A DNA stretch of 40,828 bases from a virus. The DNA is taken from IMG/VR virus record IMGVR_UViG_3300046454_000245, positions 1-40,828 of that record; one strand, 5' to 3'. A program made the translations under genes and the position numbers. This document shows positions 16,605 through 25,264 of the stretch, one piece after another; within the stretch, counting starts at the first letter, position 1, and each line of letters begins with the position of its first letter. The notes beneath the pieces are model-generated. The model ran no database searches. It was not told where the DNA came from and saw nothing but the letters and a program-made list of their open reading frames with translations.

Positions 16605-17864
16605 TTAGTAGAAGTAGACGGTGTCGTCCGCATAGCCGATAACGTCGTCCTCGTACATAACGAGGTCAGTGTGTCCGGCCCAAGCTGCCCGTGAGGTAAC
16701 TGCTGCTGTAACGGCTCCCGTACTGTCCTTGATTCGGACGATGTCAGCCGACTGGCCGACAGGAGTGGAAAGGCTAAGGACTGGATTGACCGCATTGTCG
16801 CCAACGACCGTCAGTTCTGCTGCGAGCAGCGTGCTTCCCGTGTTGATGCCCATCCGTCCGAAGATGTCGATACCACCCGACTGTGTCCCGGAGGACAAGT
16901 CCCACCGTACTAGCGAGGAACCGGACTGTGCGATGCTAAGGGATGTGACTCCAAAGTACCAAGCTGCCGGACCAGTGATCGTCTCTTGGCCGAACAGTCG
17001 GATACTATTGGGCGTTGAGCCCGTTATCACGGGACCGGGAGCACCGGAACAACGAACTGTCCGTGTTACTGTGTAGAACGTCGGACTGATAGCCGTGATG
17101 GTTACAGGTGAGTTGGCGGAGTCATAAGACTCACCAGTGTTGGTCGGATCACTCGACCACCCATTACCAGCGGAATCCACGAGGGTGCATCCGAGGATGG
17201 CACTGAGGGGTATAGACGAGAAAGAAGCAACTCGGAATGTGATCGTGTACGTAGCACCCGGAACGATCGTTCCACTCAAGGTGCACTGCTGTGGATTCGT
17301 CCCCGAGGAGGCTGTGTTGATGACACCCATTGAGGTTTCGCCATCGTCTGTTGTCATCGCTGCTGCAACTGAACCAGCGATACCACCCCATGCAGGGCCG
17401 CCACGGGCGACCCAGCCGGTTCCAATCGCGACATCGGCCACCGGGATGATAGCCGCCCCAGTTCCGGAGAGACTTCCGACGATGTGAAGCGTCGAAGCGG
17501 GGACACCTTTGTTGATGCCGACGAGTGACTGCACCTCGTCGAGGGCTACGAACGTGTGTGAGGTGCCGAGGTAGATGAAGCCCTTGGCTGCGTTGCTAGT
17601 CGAGCCGAAGGTGAGCGGACCACCCGCGTCCGTTGAACCGTACCCGACCTGTGCAGCAGCGCCGGGACGGCCGATCAGCTTGAAGTAACCGGTGAGGTCC
17701 GGGCTGGGAAGCGGATCACCGCTCCCGTCCGGAACCTCACCACGTACGATTGCTTGGAGGCCCGACTGCGACTGCTCCACCCCCTGCTGGAGATGGCGCA
17801 GAGTTTCGTAGAGCCATCGATCGGTCCCCTCTTTCTTGGGTACGATCGCAGAGAGTGGTCGCAT
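16605..17864 (-). CDS. Tail fibre protein (419 aa)
   Basis: ATG 17864 after AAGGAG. The N-terminal 60 residues are helical with a coiled-coil look (LYETLRHLQQGVEQSQSGL) and may attach to the tail. A shaft-like beta region with the phrase FGSTSNAAKGFIYLGTS follows, typical of phage fibre repeats. Residues about 155-320 resemble a carbohydrate-binding jelly roll (VPGATYTITFRVAS and later WYFGVTSLSIA). The C-terminal 90 residues again look like fibre repeats. It probably recognises a surface glycan of the unknown host. Confidence 0.65.
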   Translation of the reverse strand: MRPLSAIVPKKEGTDRWLYETLRHLQQGVEQSQSGLQAIVRGEVPDGSGDPLPSPDLTGYFKLIGRPGAAAQVGYGSTDAGGPLTFGSTSNAAKGFIYLGTSHTFVALDEVQSLVGINKGVPASTLHIVGSLSGTGAAIIPVADVAIGTGWVARGGPAWGGIAGSVAAAMTTDDGETSMGVINTASSGTNPQQCTLSGTIVPGATYTITFRVASFSSIPLSAILGCTLVDSAGNGWSSDPTNTGESYDSANSPVTITAISPTFYTVTRTVRCSGAPGPVITGSTPNSIRLFGQETITGPAAWYFGVTSLSIAQSGSSLVRWDLSSGTQSGGIDIFGRMGINTGSTLLAAELTVVGDNAVNPVLSLSTPVGQSADIVRIKDSTGAVTAAVTSRAAWAGHTDLVMYEDDVIGYADDTVYFY

Positions 17865-17873
17865 TGAGACTCC

Positions 17874-20800
17874 TTACGCCCTGTTCTGCTCCAGCCCCAT
17901 ATCGTCCATGAGCGGCGTCATGCTGTGTAGACGGAACAGCACACCGAGGTCGGCGTGGCTCGCGTCAGGCATGAGCACCTTCTCGAACTGATATTCAAGG
18001 GCCATCTTCGCGTTGTCGTTCTGCACAACGGTCAGATCACCCGTGAGGGATGAAGCGTATGATGTGTCGAGGACTGCAATGTCCTCGTCGATGTTTGCTC
18101 CGCGAACCGTGATCGTGAACGTCCCGGTGTCGAACGTCAGCACCGCCGTCCCCGCAGTCAGTGCAGCCTGCGAGATTGTGATGCTGCTGGATGTCGCGAC
18201 GTTCGTGACTACCGTCCCCGGTTTGATTCCCGTACCAACCACACGCATACCCTTCACGACGCTGCCGAATGCGGCAGACGAGGTGACGGTAGTGCTTGCA
18301 GCGGTCGTGGTGCTGGTGGCGGTGACTGCGGCCCCGGCCTTGTCGCGGAGGGCGTACACCTTCTGTTCCCTCGCGAGGTGGGCGTGGCCGCCCGCATAGA
18401 TGCGGCGGGAGAGCACGACCGGGCAGTTCTGCGTTGCCACAGGTGTGCCGCCGCTGTTCGCGACGGTTGCCGTGGCCGGGATCGTGAAGCCCTGATCCTC
18501 GACGTAGATTTTGAAGTCGTTCTCGTTGGCCGTCATGAACAGCGGTGTTCCGATGAGGTTCGCAGTACACGTCGCGCGTCCCGAAACCGTCAGCGGCCCG
18601 GTGCAGGGCATCTCGCCATCCTTCATCTTGTCCGATGAGTAGTGGAAGATCAGGGCCTTCGTGTTCAGCCCGTGCGTGGTGCCAGCGGGTGAGTAATAGA
18701 CCACGATCCACTGCTCGCGCGTGTAGACGCGGACCTGAGCATTGGCAAGGAAGTCGAGGTTGACAGTGTTGCGCCAGTCGAGGTCTGTGTTCGCCGGTCG
18801 AGTCGTGATCCCGTCTGTGATGCGGGGACCGTTCGTCGAGAGGTAGAACAGGACGGAACCGCCGCCCGGATGATCGTACAACGCACCGGCCTGTGGCCCT
18901 GCGATGCCGTGATCCTCGGCGAGTGGCTCCTGTGCTGTGCCGCCGATGCCGAAGTCTGTGTCGGTCTCGGTCGGTAGGAAGTTGATGCGTTTGATGTTGT
19001 CGCGGAGTCCAACCACAAGCACCTGACCGACCGGCCGCATGAAGGTGATGATGTCCTTCTTGCGCGTGATCAGTTTTAGGAGGTAAGGCTTGGGGAAGTA
19101 CTCGGGGTAGTTCGGCAGTGAGTAGCGCATGACGCTTGGGAGCGACGAGTCGTTCGTGACGTACATGCCTTGGAAGATGGTCGCCATCGTGTGCGTCGTC
19201 GGGGGCAACTGCGCGGGGTCGCTGACGGTCGTTCCGACCTGACTGCGGTACGTCACCACGCGGTACGGTGGGCCGTCGAGGTTGATCGTGCCTCCCGTGA
19301 AATAGACGGTCATGATGACTGCATCGAGTTGGAGGGTCTGATCTTGGTTTGATCCGCTCTTACACACCGTGACTACGATAGACGAAAGATCGGACGTGAC
19401 CCATGCAGCCCCGAGAGTGTCGGACGGACCACCAACGGTGATGACACCATACGCGCCGAAGACGATCTGGTCACCCACGACACTGTGTTTCGCTGCGGTG
19501 TCTACGTGGAGGTAGCAACCCGTCTTCTGGACTTGGCCGAACCCTTGTGCGTACACATCTAGCTGGATACCGACGATTGAGGCACCCGCGTAGGGAGCGG
19601 CTGTAGAGATCGGCGTTCCTGTGGTGTCTTGCCATGCGCTGAGAGCGATACACGCCGGATTGGGATGACTCGCGCCAGAGTCCGCGAGGGCGAAGTTATG
19701 GTTCGGCTCACCGAGCGCGAGGGTCGGGTTGGTGAAGTTCGCCCGGGTCGTGCCACCCCCGTCTTTACCTGCTGCCTGCGTTGTCGGATGGACACGCTGG
19801 GCATTGACCGAGGGCTCCGTGAGCGTATACTGAAAACCTGCGACGTAGGTCGTGATCGGGATGTTGCGGATACGCCGGAACTGGGCGTTCGAGGGCTGCG
19901 AGCGAGTGTCCATTGTCGGCCCCGCCATGTAGATGTTCCAGTGCGTCGCGATGCGCCCATCTGCTCCTGTGTTGGTGACGGCAGGGAAGGTGATCTGGAC
20001 CCCCTGTGTGGCCGGAGTGGAGATCACGGCCGTGACCGGTCGGCCCTTGTTGTCAGCAGGGTTCGAGTTCGGGTTGTTCGGGTCGGCCGTAGAGCCGAGA
20101 TAGATGCCCTCAACGATCTCGTTGACAAGAGTCTCACTGCGTTCCGCTTCCTGAATCGTGCTGGTGGGGCAATAGACCTCGGTGACAATGAACCAGTACA
20201 CGCCCGGACCGAAGTCCACCGCACTATTCCACGCACCAGCGACAATGGCCGTTTGGATCGGACCGGCGACGGGGTTCATCCCGGTCGGTCGCATCGAGAT
20301 GATCGGTGCGGTACCCGTCTTCGGAGCACGCCATGATAGCCGCTGTGGGACACCGCCCGTCGCGAGGAAGTACGTGCTGGCGACGTTGACGGCATCGAGG
20401 AACTCGGTGCCCACGTCAAGGAGAGTGTTCACGAGGCCGAACTCGAATGCGAGAGTTGTCGCACCGTTGTTCGTCACAGCGGGTGTAGTTGTGATGGTTG
20501 AGTAGTGCCCCGTGCTTCCACTCTGGCCCGAGACAGCGGTCACGATCATCGCTCCCGGGATGCTGGCGTTCGAGGCATCATTGCCGTACACTCGCGAACC
20601 GACGACAGTGGCGAGGAACGGGAAGCCCGTGGTCGCCACGAACGAGGTGCCCGTGAAGGTCCCCGCGACCTGTCCGGAGTCACCGACCTCAGTGAAGGCC
20701 GAGCCCGCCGTGAGAGCGGTGAAGTCGTGGGTGAAGATGGCCGTGCCGACGTACGCGATGATCTGGTCCGTTTGGTCATCGAACGTCAGGTGCGCGATGC

Positions 20801-20981
20801 CCTTCGGCTTGGTCGTGAACGCGGCCGAGTAGGCAGTCCGGCCCGGCCCGCCCTCGATGCTGGGGCTGCTGATTCGGTAGACACACTCGTCCGTGCGCTG
20901 GCACTCCCCCTGCTGGAGGAGCGCCGGATGGCGCGAGGTGACAAGTCCACCGTTGAACAGTTCTGGCATCTGCTGGGGCAT
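17874..20981 (-). CDS. Tail nozzle / tail tubular protein B-like (1035 aa)
   Basis: The start MPQQMPELFNGGLVTSRHPA has the pattern of podovirus nozzle proteins (gene 12 of T7 and relatives: a GGL...R..P..L start followed by propeller-like beta repeats). The body is beta-rich throughout; the segment about 870-960 is Thr/Ser-rich and Ig-like (AVTATSTTTAASTTVTSS). It is longer than T7 gp12 (794 aa). Its position directly after the adaptor gene and before the fibres fits tail order. Ribosome binding site AGGAG. Confidence 0.65.
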   Translation of the reverse strand: MPQQMPELFNGGLVTSRHPALLQQGECQRTDECVYRISSPSIEGGPGRTAYSAAFTTKPKGIAHLTFDDQTDQIIAYVGTAIFTHDFTALTAGSAFTEVGDSGQVAGTFTGTSFVATTGFPFLATVVGSRVYGNDASNASIPGAMIVTAVSGQSGSTGHYSTITTTPAVTNNGATTLAFEFGLVNTLLDVGTEFLDAVNVASTYFLATGGVPQRLSWRAPKTGTAPIISMRPTGMNPVAGPIQTAIVAGAWNSAVDFGPGVYWFIVTEVYCPTSTIQEAERSETLVNEIVEGIYLGSTADPNNPNSNPADNKGRPVTAVISTPATQGVQITFPAVTNTGADGRIATHWNIYMAGPTMDTRSQPSNAQFRRIRNIPITTYVAGFQYTLTEPSVNAQRVHPTTQAAGKDGGGTTRANFTNPTLALGEPNHNFALADSGASHPNPACIALSAWQDTTGTPISTAAPYAGASIVGIQLDVYAQGFGQVQKTGCYLHVDTAAKHSVVGDQIVFGAYGVITVGGPSDTLGAAWVTSDLSSIVVTVCKSGSNQDQTLQLDAVIMTVYFTGGTINLDGPPYRVVTYRSQVGTTVSDPAQLPPTTHTMATIFQGMYVTNDSSLPSVMRYSLPNYPEYFPKPYLLKLITRKKDIITFMRPVGQVLVVGLRDNIKRINFLPTETDTDFGIGGTAQEPLAEDHGIAGPQAGALYDHPGGGSVLFYLSTNGPRITDGITTRPANTDLDWRNTVNLDFLANAQVRVYTREQWIVVYYSPAGTTHGLNTKALIFHYSSDKMKDGEMPCTGPLTVSGRATCTANLIGTPLFMTANENDFKIYVEDQGFTIPATATVANSGGTPVATQNCPVVLSRRIYAGGHAHLAREQKVYALRDKAGAAVTATSTTTAASTTVTSSAAFGSVVKGMRVVGTGIKPGTVVTNVATSSSITISQAALTAGTAVLTFDTGTFTITVRGANIDEDIAVLDTSYASSLTGDLTVVQNDNAKMALEYQFEKVLMPDASHADLGVLFRLHSMTPLMDDMGLEQNRA

Positions 20982-20990
20982 AGGTGTCTC

Positions 20991-21953
20991 CTAGTAGCCG
21001 TAGTCCGGGTTGAACTCGCCGTTTGACCAGAGTGGCCGCTGCGAATCGCCCATCTCCATCTGGGAGATGATGCGCTTGTCCTCGTCCTCACTGATCTCCT
21101 CATCGTCCGTCATGGCGTTTTCGAGCCCGACGTTCGCCTCCTTGATGTACTCGGTGGGGGCGTCAATAGCTCGCTTGGTGGCGAGGAGGATCGAGCGGCA
21201 GAGGTCGAGGAACTTGTACGTGTGCACGTCTTCCATGTCCAGCGGGTCCGAGAGCGCGTTCAGTTTGCGGTAGTACGCGAGTTGCAGCGTATTGCTCTGG
21301 GACGGCACGCGGTAGACGCGGAGCCGCTTGGTCCCGAAGTGCTGCGTGTTCGGGCTGTAGGCGTTGAATACCGTGTACGCTTCGACGAGACCCTGCACTG
21401 TGGTGTTGAGCACCCGGCGATGCCAGTAACGGGGCCGGATGAACTCCAGTGCCCACGTCGAGGCCGAGCCAGTCATGCGTGCGGTGTAGGGCTTCCAGAA
21501 GTCGGAGGGGACGTTGTAGTCACTCGTGCCCGCGATGATCGGGATGTCGCCGCTGAAGGTCAGGGTCGCTGCCGCATTGGTCGTTCCACCGAAGGGGTTC
21601 GACAGGGTGATCGTGGCGATCGTGCCATCAGTGTTGCGGGTGTAGGACAGAACGGTGGTGTTCGGTGCCAGTGTCGCGGTTCCGGAACTAATCGTCACAG
21701 TGTTACCGATGTTCACGGCGTCGAGGTTGCCCGCTGTCGCATTGACCACGGCCGATGCGCCGGTCGCCGTCAAGGGTGACACAGAGAATCCGAGGCTCGC
21801 GTCCTTGAGTGTGCCCTCCCAGTTCTTCGCCGTCTGCCAGTCGGAGAAGCCCCGGATCAGGGACTCCTCCGCCAGATCGATCACCTTGGGGTCGTTGGCC
21901 CCACCGATGATCCGGGCGATGTAGACCCGTGCGTCGGTTCGACTGATGCTCAT
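20991..21953 (-). CDS. Head-tail adaptor / tail tubular protein A-like (320 aa)
   Basis: Starts MSISRTDARVYIARIIGGAN after GGAG. Helical N- and C-terminal parts resemble the helical-bundle adaptor of podoviruses (YKFLDLCRSILLATKRAIDA near the C terminus). Between them (residues about 55-130) is a Thr/Ala-rich beta insertion that looks Ig-like. It lies immediately upstream of the nozzle gene, the standard order. Adaptor assignment is inferred from order and architecture. Confidence 0.6.
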   Translation of the reverse strand: MSISRTDARVYIARIIGGANDPKVIDLAEESLIRGFSDWQTAKNWEGTLKDASLGFSVSPLTATGASAVVNATAGNLDAVNIGNTVTISSGTATLAPNTTVLSYTRNTDGTIATITLSNPFGGTTNAAATLTFSGDIPIIAGTSDYNVPSDFWKPYTARMTGSASTWALEFIRPRYWHRRVLNTTVQGLVEAYTVFNAYSPNTQHFGTKRLRVYRVPSQSNTLQLAYYRKLNALSDPLDMEDVHTYKFLDLCRSILLATKRAIDAPTEYIKEANVGLENAMTDDEEISEDEDKRIISQMEMGDSQRPLWSNGEFNPDYGY

Positions 21954-21954
21954 G

Positions 21955-23265
21955 TTATCTCCGTGCCCTCGCGAGCGTCTGCATGTCCTGCGGTGTGGCA
22001 GGCTTCACGAGCGGGGTGGCCGTGCGCCTGTGCTTCTGTTCACGCCGGACCTCCTCGTAGAAGTTCACAAGGCCGGGCGTCGTCTTTTCGGGAGTGCGGT
22101 TGTCGAGCACCCACTGCTTCGCACCCGCCGCCAGTCGCTGCCGAAGCTGCGCGTCCTCGATCAGGAGCGAGAGCTTCTCGACGAAGTCGGAGGGGGTGTC
22201 GAACAGGAGGCCGGTCTTGCCATCCTTGATCTCGTGGTACGGCTCTGTGTTCTGTGCGAGCGTGGCCTCGGGGGTGTCGAGGATCGAACCCTCGTACCAC
22301 TTGATCGCGGACTTGCATCGGTTGAAGGCGTTGTTCACGAGCGGGCACAGGTTGATGTCACAGTTCAGGAGGGATCGGTACAACTTGTAGCCAGAGTAGT
22401 CCACCCAGCCGTGGTGCTCGACTTGCTCGTCGGGGATCGTGTCATGGACGAAGGGGAACCACTCACCGAAGATGACCCACTTGACCTTCGGGTACTTACG
22501 GGCGACCTCACGGATGGCATGACGTAGGGGAAACCAGTCCACGATGTGGGACATGGAACCCTGCCACACGATTCGGACCTCGTCTGGATTCTCACGAGTG
22601 GTACGGAACCGGCACTTCCAATCGGCAGGGACGACCGTGTTCGGGTAGACGTAAGTGTTCTTCTGTCCGATCACGTTCTCGAAGTAGGACTTGAGCGCAG
22701 GCGAGGAGACGGTCGCTCCATCACAGGACCGGATGATCTCGTGCCGGACCTTCATGAACTGGAGGTTGCGCGCGATGTCGAACACGAACGGCCCAGAGGT
22801 CGTCTCCATGTCCGTCCAACTGCACTGCTCGTTGCCCTTCTCGTCCTTCCACAGCAGGGACTCGCCGGGCTTCAGAAGGTGAGCGTCAGGATAGGCGCGC
22901 ACGCCGAGATGGGCGAAGGTGCTGTTGAAGGGATGAACGAAGTCGGTGTTGTCGTCCGTGTCGTAGATGAAGGCGGGTGGCACGCGAAGCTCCCCGTCCC
23001 GCAGGGAGGGTTTCATCGCATTGACCGACTTGATCTTGTGGAGCGTCGGATCGCCACCGAGGGAGTAGTACTGGATGATGTCGGCGTGATACATGGCCGC
23101 AAGGTCCGAACGGGGATCAGCCCCGGTTGCCTCGTAGCTCTCCAGCCCGAACAGATCGAACATCGTATTCAGCGGGACGTGGATGCGGTACTCCTGACAT
23201 GCGCCTTGGTTCTTCGCCTCGTTGGTTGACCAGACGAGCAGCTTGCTACTACCGATTCTCTCCAC
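21955..23265 (-). CDS. Glycosyltransferase, GT-B fold (GT4-like)
   Basis: 436 aa from GTG 23265, eight bases after AGGA; an upstream ATG at 23313 would run into the preceding gene. The C-terminal half has GT4 landmarks: RIVWQGSMSHIVDWFPLRHAI (start of the Rossmann domain), VEHHGWVDYSGYKLYRSL, CDINLCPLVNNAFNRCKSAIKWYE and a final DGKTGLLFDTPSDFVEKL, the nucleotide-sugar binding region with its Glu. The N-terminal acceptor domain is less conserved. A glycosyltransferase inside a capsid/tail operon could glycosylate virion proteins, alter host surface sugars or modify DNA. The acceptor is unknown. Confidence 0.85.
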   Translation of the reverse strand: MERIGSSKLLVWSTNEAKNQGACQEYRIHVPLNTMFDLFGLESYEATGADPRSDLAAMYHADIIQYYSLGGDPTLHKIKSVNAMKPSLRDGELRVPPAFIYDTDDNTDFVHPFNSTFAHLGVRAYPDAHLLKPGESLLWKDEKGNEQCSWTDMETTSGPFVFDIARNLQFMKVRHEIIRSCDGATVSSPALKSYFENVIGQKNTYVYPNTVVPADWKCRFRTTRENPDEVRIVWQGSMSHIVDWFPLRHAIREVARKYPKVKWVIFGEWFPFVHDTIPDEQVEHHGWVDYSGYKLYRSLLNCDINLCPLVNNAFNRCKSAIKWYEGSILDTPEATLAQNTEPYHEIKDGKTGLLFDTPSDFVEKLSLLIEDAQLRQRLAAGAKQWVLDNRTPEKTTPGLVNFYEEVRREQKHRRTATPLVKPATPQDMQTLARARR

Positions 23266-23279
23266 AGGGCACTTCCTTT

Positions 23280-23702
23280 CTAGCGGATGACCCGCTTCGT
23301 ACGCATGTCGCACTGGTACCCGTGCGCCTGAAGATACTCGACGAGGGTGATGAAGAACGCCTTGTTGACGACGACGTTACCCCGGGCGTCCTCGTGGTAG
23401 AGGAGGCCATCGCACTCGGGTTCTCCTGTCTCCGGGTTGATCCGGGCGAAGACCTCAAGGATGGCTCCCCAGACAGACTGGTCGATCTGTGCGACGTGTT
23501 GGAACTTGGCACCCTTCTCGAAGTCGCGGAAGGCCGCCATCTGACGCTCGATGTTGCGCTGCTGAACGCGGGCCTCCTGTACGTCCATCAGTCGCGGGAC
23601 GCGCTCTGCGAGGACCTCGGGTTGGAGGATGCTCGCGAGCACTTTCAGTTCGGCGGTGTTGTCACGCCGGATTCGCTGCATCCTGATCTCAGAGTTTTCC
23701 AC
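23280..23702 (-). CDS. Hypothetical protein (about 140 aa) in the head operon
   Basis: The start is ambiguous: GTG 23702 has AAAGG eight bases upstream, while ATG 23681 has only a weak site. GTG is chosen, overlapping the previous gene by 14 bases. The product is helical, with a charged region (about 10-60) and a C-terminal part containing INPETGEPECDGLLYHEDARG, a probable beta-hairpin. No family recognised. It is perhaps a head or head-tail joining accessory. Confidence 0.55.
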   Translation of the reverse strand: MENSEIRMQRIRRDNTAELKVLASILQPEVLAERVPRLMDVQEARVQQRNIERQMAAFRDFEKGAKFQHVAQIDQSVWGAILEVFARINPETGEPECDGLLYHEDARGNVVVNKAFFITLVEYLQAHGYQCDMRTKRVIR

Positions 23703-23865
23703 GGCGCTTGCCTTTCTTGATGGGCACGCCCATCTGCGGATTCTGTAGGTCTGTACTCTCTGTGGGTTCCGTGCGACGCTTCGAGGGGGCCTTGCGACCC
23801 CCACGAAGGTCCTCTTTGTTTGCGCCCTTACCGGGAGTGACACCGTAGTCGTAGCTGGTGTCCAT
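23689..23865 (-). CDS. Tiny basic protein (58 aa)
   Basis: Start ATG 23865 overlaps the stop of the upstream gene as TGATG; stop TGA 23689-23691. The product is MDTSYDYGVTPGKGANKEDL followed by an Arg/Lys-rich part (GGRKAPSKRRTE) and a basic tail (PIKKGKRRGKL), with no hydrophobic core. Probably disordered, possibly DNA- or capsid-binding. It belongs to a series of tiny genes downstream of the capsid gene. Confidence 0.55.
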   Translation of the reverse strand: MDTSYDYGVTPGKGANKEDLRGGRKAPSKRRTEPTESTDLQNPQMGVPIKKGKRRGKL

Positions 23866-24092
23866 CACTCACCCGGGAGCGGTGCCGCTTTGTTCGCCCT
23901 GCGGGCACGCCGAACTGCCTCGGTTGCCGAGTCCTTGTTCTTCGCGCCAGCGACGTACGTTGACTCGGTCTGATCCATCGGCTTCGACTTGCCCTGAGTG
24001 AGCGAGGTCTTCATGTCCGGGTCCATGCCGGATGTATCGACCGGTGCCGTGTAGTTACCTGCACGAGCGATCGCAATGTTCTTCCGTGCCAT
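23865..24092 (-). CDS. Tiny basic protein (75 aa)
   Basis: ATG 24092 after AGGGG. The product is MARKNIAIARAGNYTAPVDT followed by a polar part with two Lys-rich stretches, ending AVRRARRANKAAPLPGE. Predicted mostly disordered, rich in Lys/Arg/Ala. Translationally coupled to the next gene. Function unknown; the composition suggests a capsid-internal or nucleic-acid-binding peptide. Confidence 0.55.
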   Translation of the reverse strand: MARKNIAIARAGNYTAPVDTSGMDPDMKTSLTQGKSKPMDQTESTYVAGAKNKDSATEAVRRARRANKAAPLPGE

Positions 24093-24094
24093 GG

Positions 24095-24271
24095 TTACCC
24101 CTTCACGCGCTTCAGACGTGGGTTGGCCTTCTTTGCGGACGCAGACGCCTTGCGGGTGGACGCAGCGATCATCGCCTTGCCCGCTTCAAGGCTCTCACCC
24201 TCGCCCGCTGCGGCCTTCTCAGCCGCCGCCTCGAAACCGATGTGACGCTTCGCTGGGTTGTGTCGTGCCAT
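24095..24271 (-). CDS. Tiny basic protein (58 aa)
   Basis: The start chosen is ATG 24271 (MARHNPAKRHIGFEAAAEKA), preceded by GGGGGG at seven bases; the longer frame back to 24316 lacks a site and overlaps the upstream gene. The product is one long Ala/Lys/Glu helix (EAAAEKAAAGEGESLEAGKA) ending in a highly basic tail (KKANPRLKRVKG). The start MAR(H/K) is shared with neighbouring tiny genes. Function unknown. Confidence 0.55.
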   Translation of the reverse strand: MARHNPAKRHIGFEAAAEKAAAGEGESLEAGKAMIAASTRKASASAKKANPRLKRVKG

Positions 24272-24272
24272 G

Positions 24273-24422
24273 TTACTTACCCCCCACCTTCTTCGGCTTG
24301 GCCTTGGCGTGGTCACGCTTCGTGTCGAAGTTCTCGGTGCTGATCTCGTTCGCTGGAATCCCGGCCGACTTCATCGCCGAGACGGGCTCCACAGGGTTAC
24401 GAGTCTTGATTGACTTTCTCAT
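24273..24422 (-). CDS. Tiny basic protein (49 aa)
   Basis: ATG 24422 after AAGGGGAAG; stop TAA 24273-24275, directly before the next start. The product begins MRKSIKTRNPVEPVSAMKSA and ends in DHAKAKPKKVGGK: basic and likely disordered. No family recognised. Confidence 0.5.
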   Translation of the reverse strand: MRKSIKTRNPVEPVSAMKSAGIPANEISTENFDTKRDHAKAKPKKVGGK

Positions 24423-24679
24423 TTCTTCCCCTTGCTCGCAGCCTTGAAGTGAGCGTGCAGAGCATCGACGTGGGTCTTGGCCGCCGCCACCTCGGGCGAC
24501 TCCTGCTGCTGGAGTTCAGCAGGCAGGAGCTTCTCGCCCTCGCTGGGCGTGGGCTTCCGGACCTTACTCCCGAGAGCGTAGAGTGCACTGTGCATCTCAT
24601 CCAGTTTCTTCTCGGTGGGACTCGGTTGATACGGAGACACCAGCACGCTCCGTGACTGTGATGCCTTCTTGCGGGCCAT
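24419..24679 (-). CDS. Small helical protein (86 aa)
   Basis: ATG 24679 overlaps the preceding stop. It begins with a basic tract (MARKKASQSRSVLVSP) and continues as a helical, probably coiled-coil segment (about 25-80, EKKLDEMHSALYALGSKVRK and QQESPEVAAAKTHVDALHAH), ending in KGKK. No family recognised. It may be an assembly or decoration factor in the head cluster. Confidence 0.5.
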   Translation of the reverse strand: MARKKASQSRSVLVSPYQPSPTEKKLDEMHSALYALGSKVRKPTPSEGEKLLPAELQQQESPEVAAAKTHVDALHAHFKAASKGKK

Positions 24680-24975
24680 TACTTCGCCCCGACTTTCCCG
24701 GGATAGGGATCGGAACCACCGGACGGCTTCACGCGCTTGTCACCCATGTCGGGGAGCGTGATGGACTGCTTCCCGTAGGAACCGGGCATCGACGGGTTGT
24801 CACCGCAGGGCCACTTGTCCTCATCCTCGACCGTGCCGAGAGGGGCCTGAATCTGATCGTGCGACGGCGAGGGGAGAGCTTCCTTCCCGCTCATGTCGGG
24901 TACACTACCCTCGGTGCCGGGCATCTGGATTTCGACAGCCTTGTTCCAGTTCGGGATTGGTTGAAGCAAGTTCAT
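24679..24975 (-). CDS. Small hypothetical protein (98 aa)
   Basis: ATG 24975 after AGGAG. Rich in Pro, Gly, Asp and Ser with scattered short motifs (QMPGTEGSVPDMSGKEA, NPSMPGSYGKQSITLPDMGD) and probably largely extended or disordered. It is the second gene downstream of the major capsid gene, where decoration or minor capsid proteins often lie, but there is no direct evidence. Confidence 0.5.
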   Translation of the reverse strand: MNLLQPIPNWNKAVEIQMPGTEGSVPDMSGKEALPSPSHDQIQAPLGTVEDEDKWPCGDNPSMPGSYGKQSITLPDMGDKRVKPSGGSDPYPGKVGAK

Positions 24976-24993
24976 GTGCTACTCCTACGCGGA

Positions 24994-25209
24994 CTAGCCG
25001 CGATTTCTGTTGTCCTTGCCATCCGCGAACGGAGGCATGGAGAATGCAGGGGCATCGCCCTGCGAGGTGCTGTTGTCGGGGGAGTCCTTGGTGTCGAAGG
25101 TCTCAGCCTCGACGAAGTCCTCCGGGTTGCTGCTGAGTGCGTAGCCGTCGATCGGGGGCTTGGGGCCGTTCCCGTCGTGACCGCGCTTGGCGTACCCGCC
25201 ACTTCCCAT
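24994..25209 (-). CDS. Small hypothetical protein downstream of the capsid gene (71 aa)
   Basis: The start ATG 25209 (MGSGGYAKRGHDGNGPKPP) is supported by GGAGG seven bases upstream; the longer frame to 25254 would run through the terminator hairpin. It is Gly/Pro/Asp-rich and polar, with no hydrophobic core and acidic overall. First gene after the capsid terminator. Function unknown. Confidence 0.55.
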   Translation of the reverse strand: MGSGGYAKRGHDGNGPKPPIDGYALSSNPEDFVEAETFDTKDSPDNSTSQGDAPAFSMPPFADGKDNRNRG

Positions 25210-25228
25210 GTTACCTCCGTGAAGAATA

Positions 25229-25251
25229 GGGAGGGGCACAAGGCCCCTCCC
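25229..25251 (-). terminator. Hairpin terminator after the major capsid gene
   Basis: A perfect 9-bp stem: 25229-25237 pairs with 25243-25251, with a 5-base loop. On the minus strand it is followed by TATTCTTC, a weak T-rich tail. It lies 14 bases downstream of the capsid stop. It is likely a partial terminator that keeps capsid mRNA abundant relative to downstream genes, or an mRNA-stabilising hairpin. Confidence 0.75.
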
Positions 25252-25264
25252 CACTCAAGTACTA

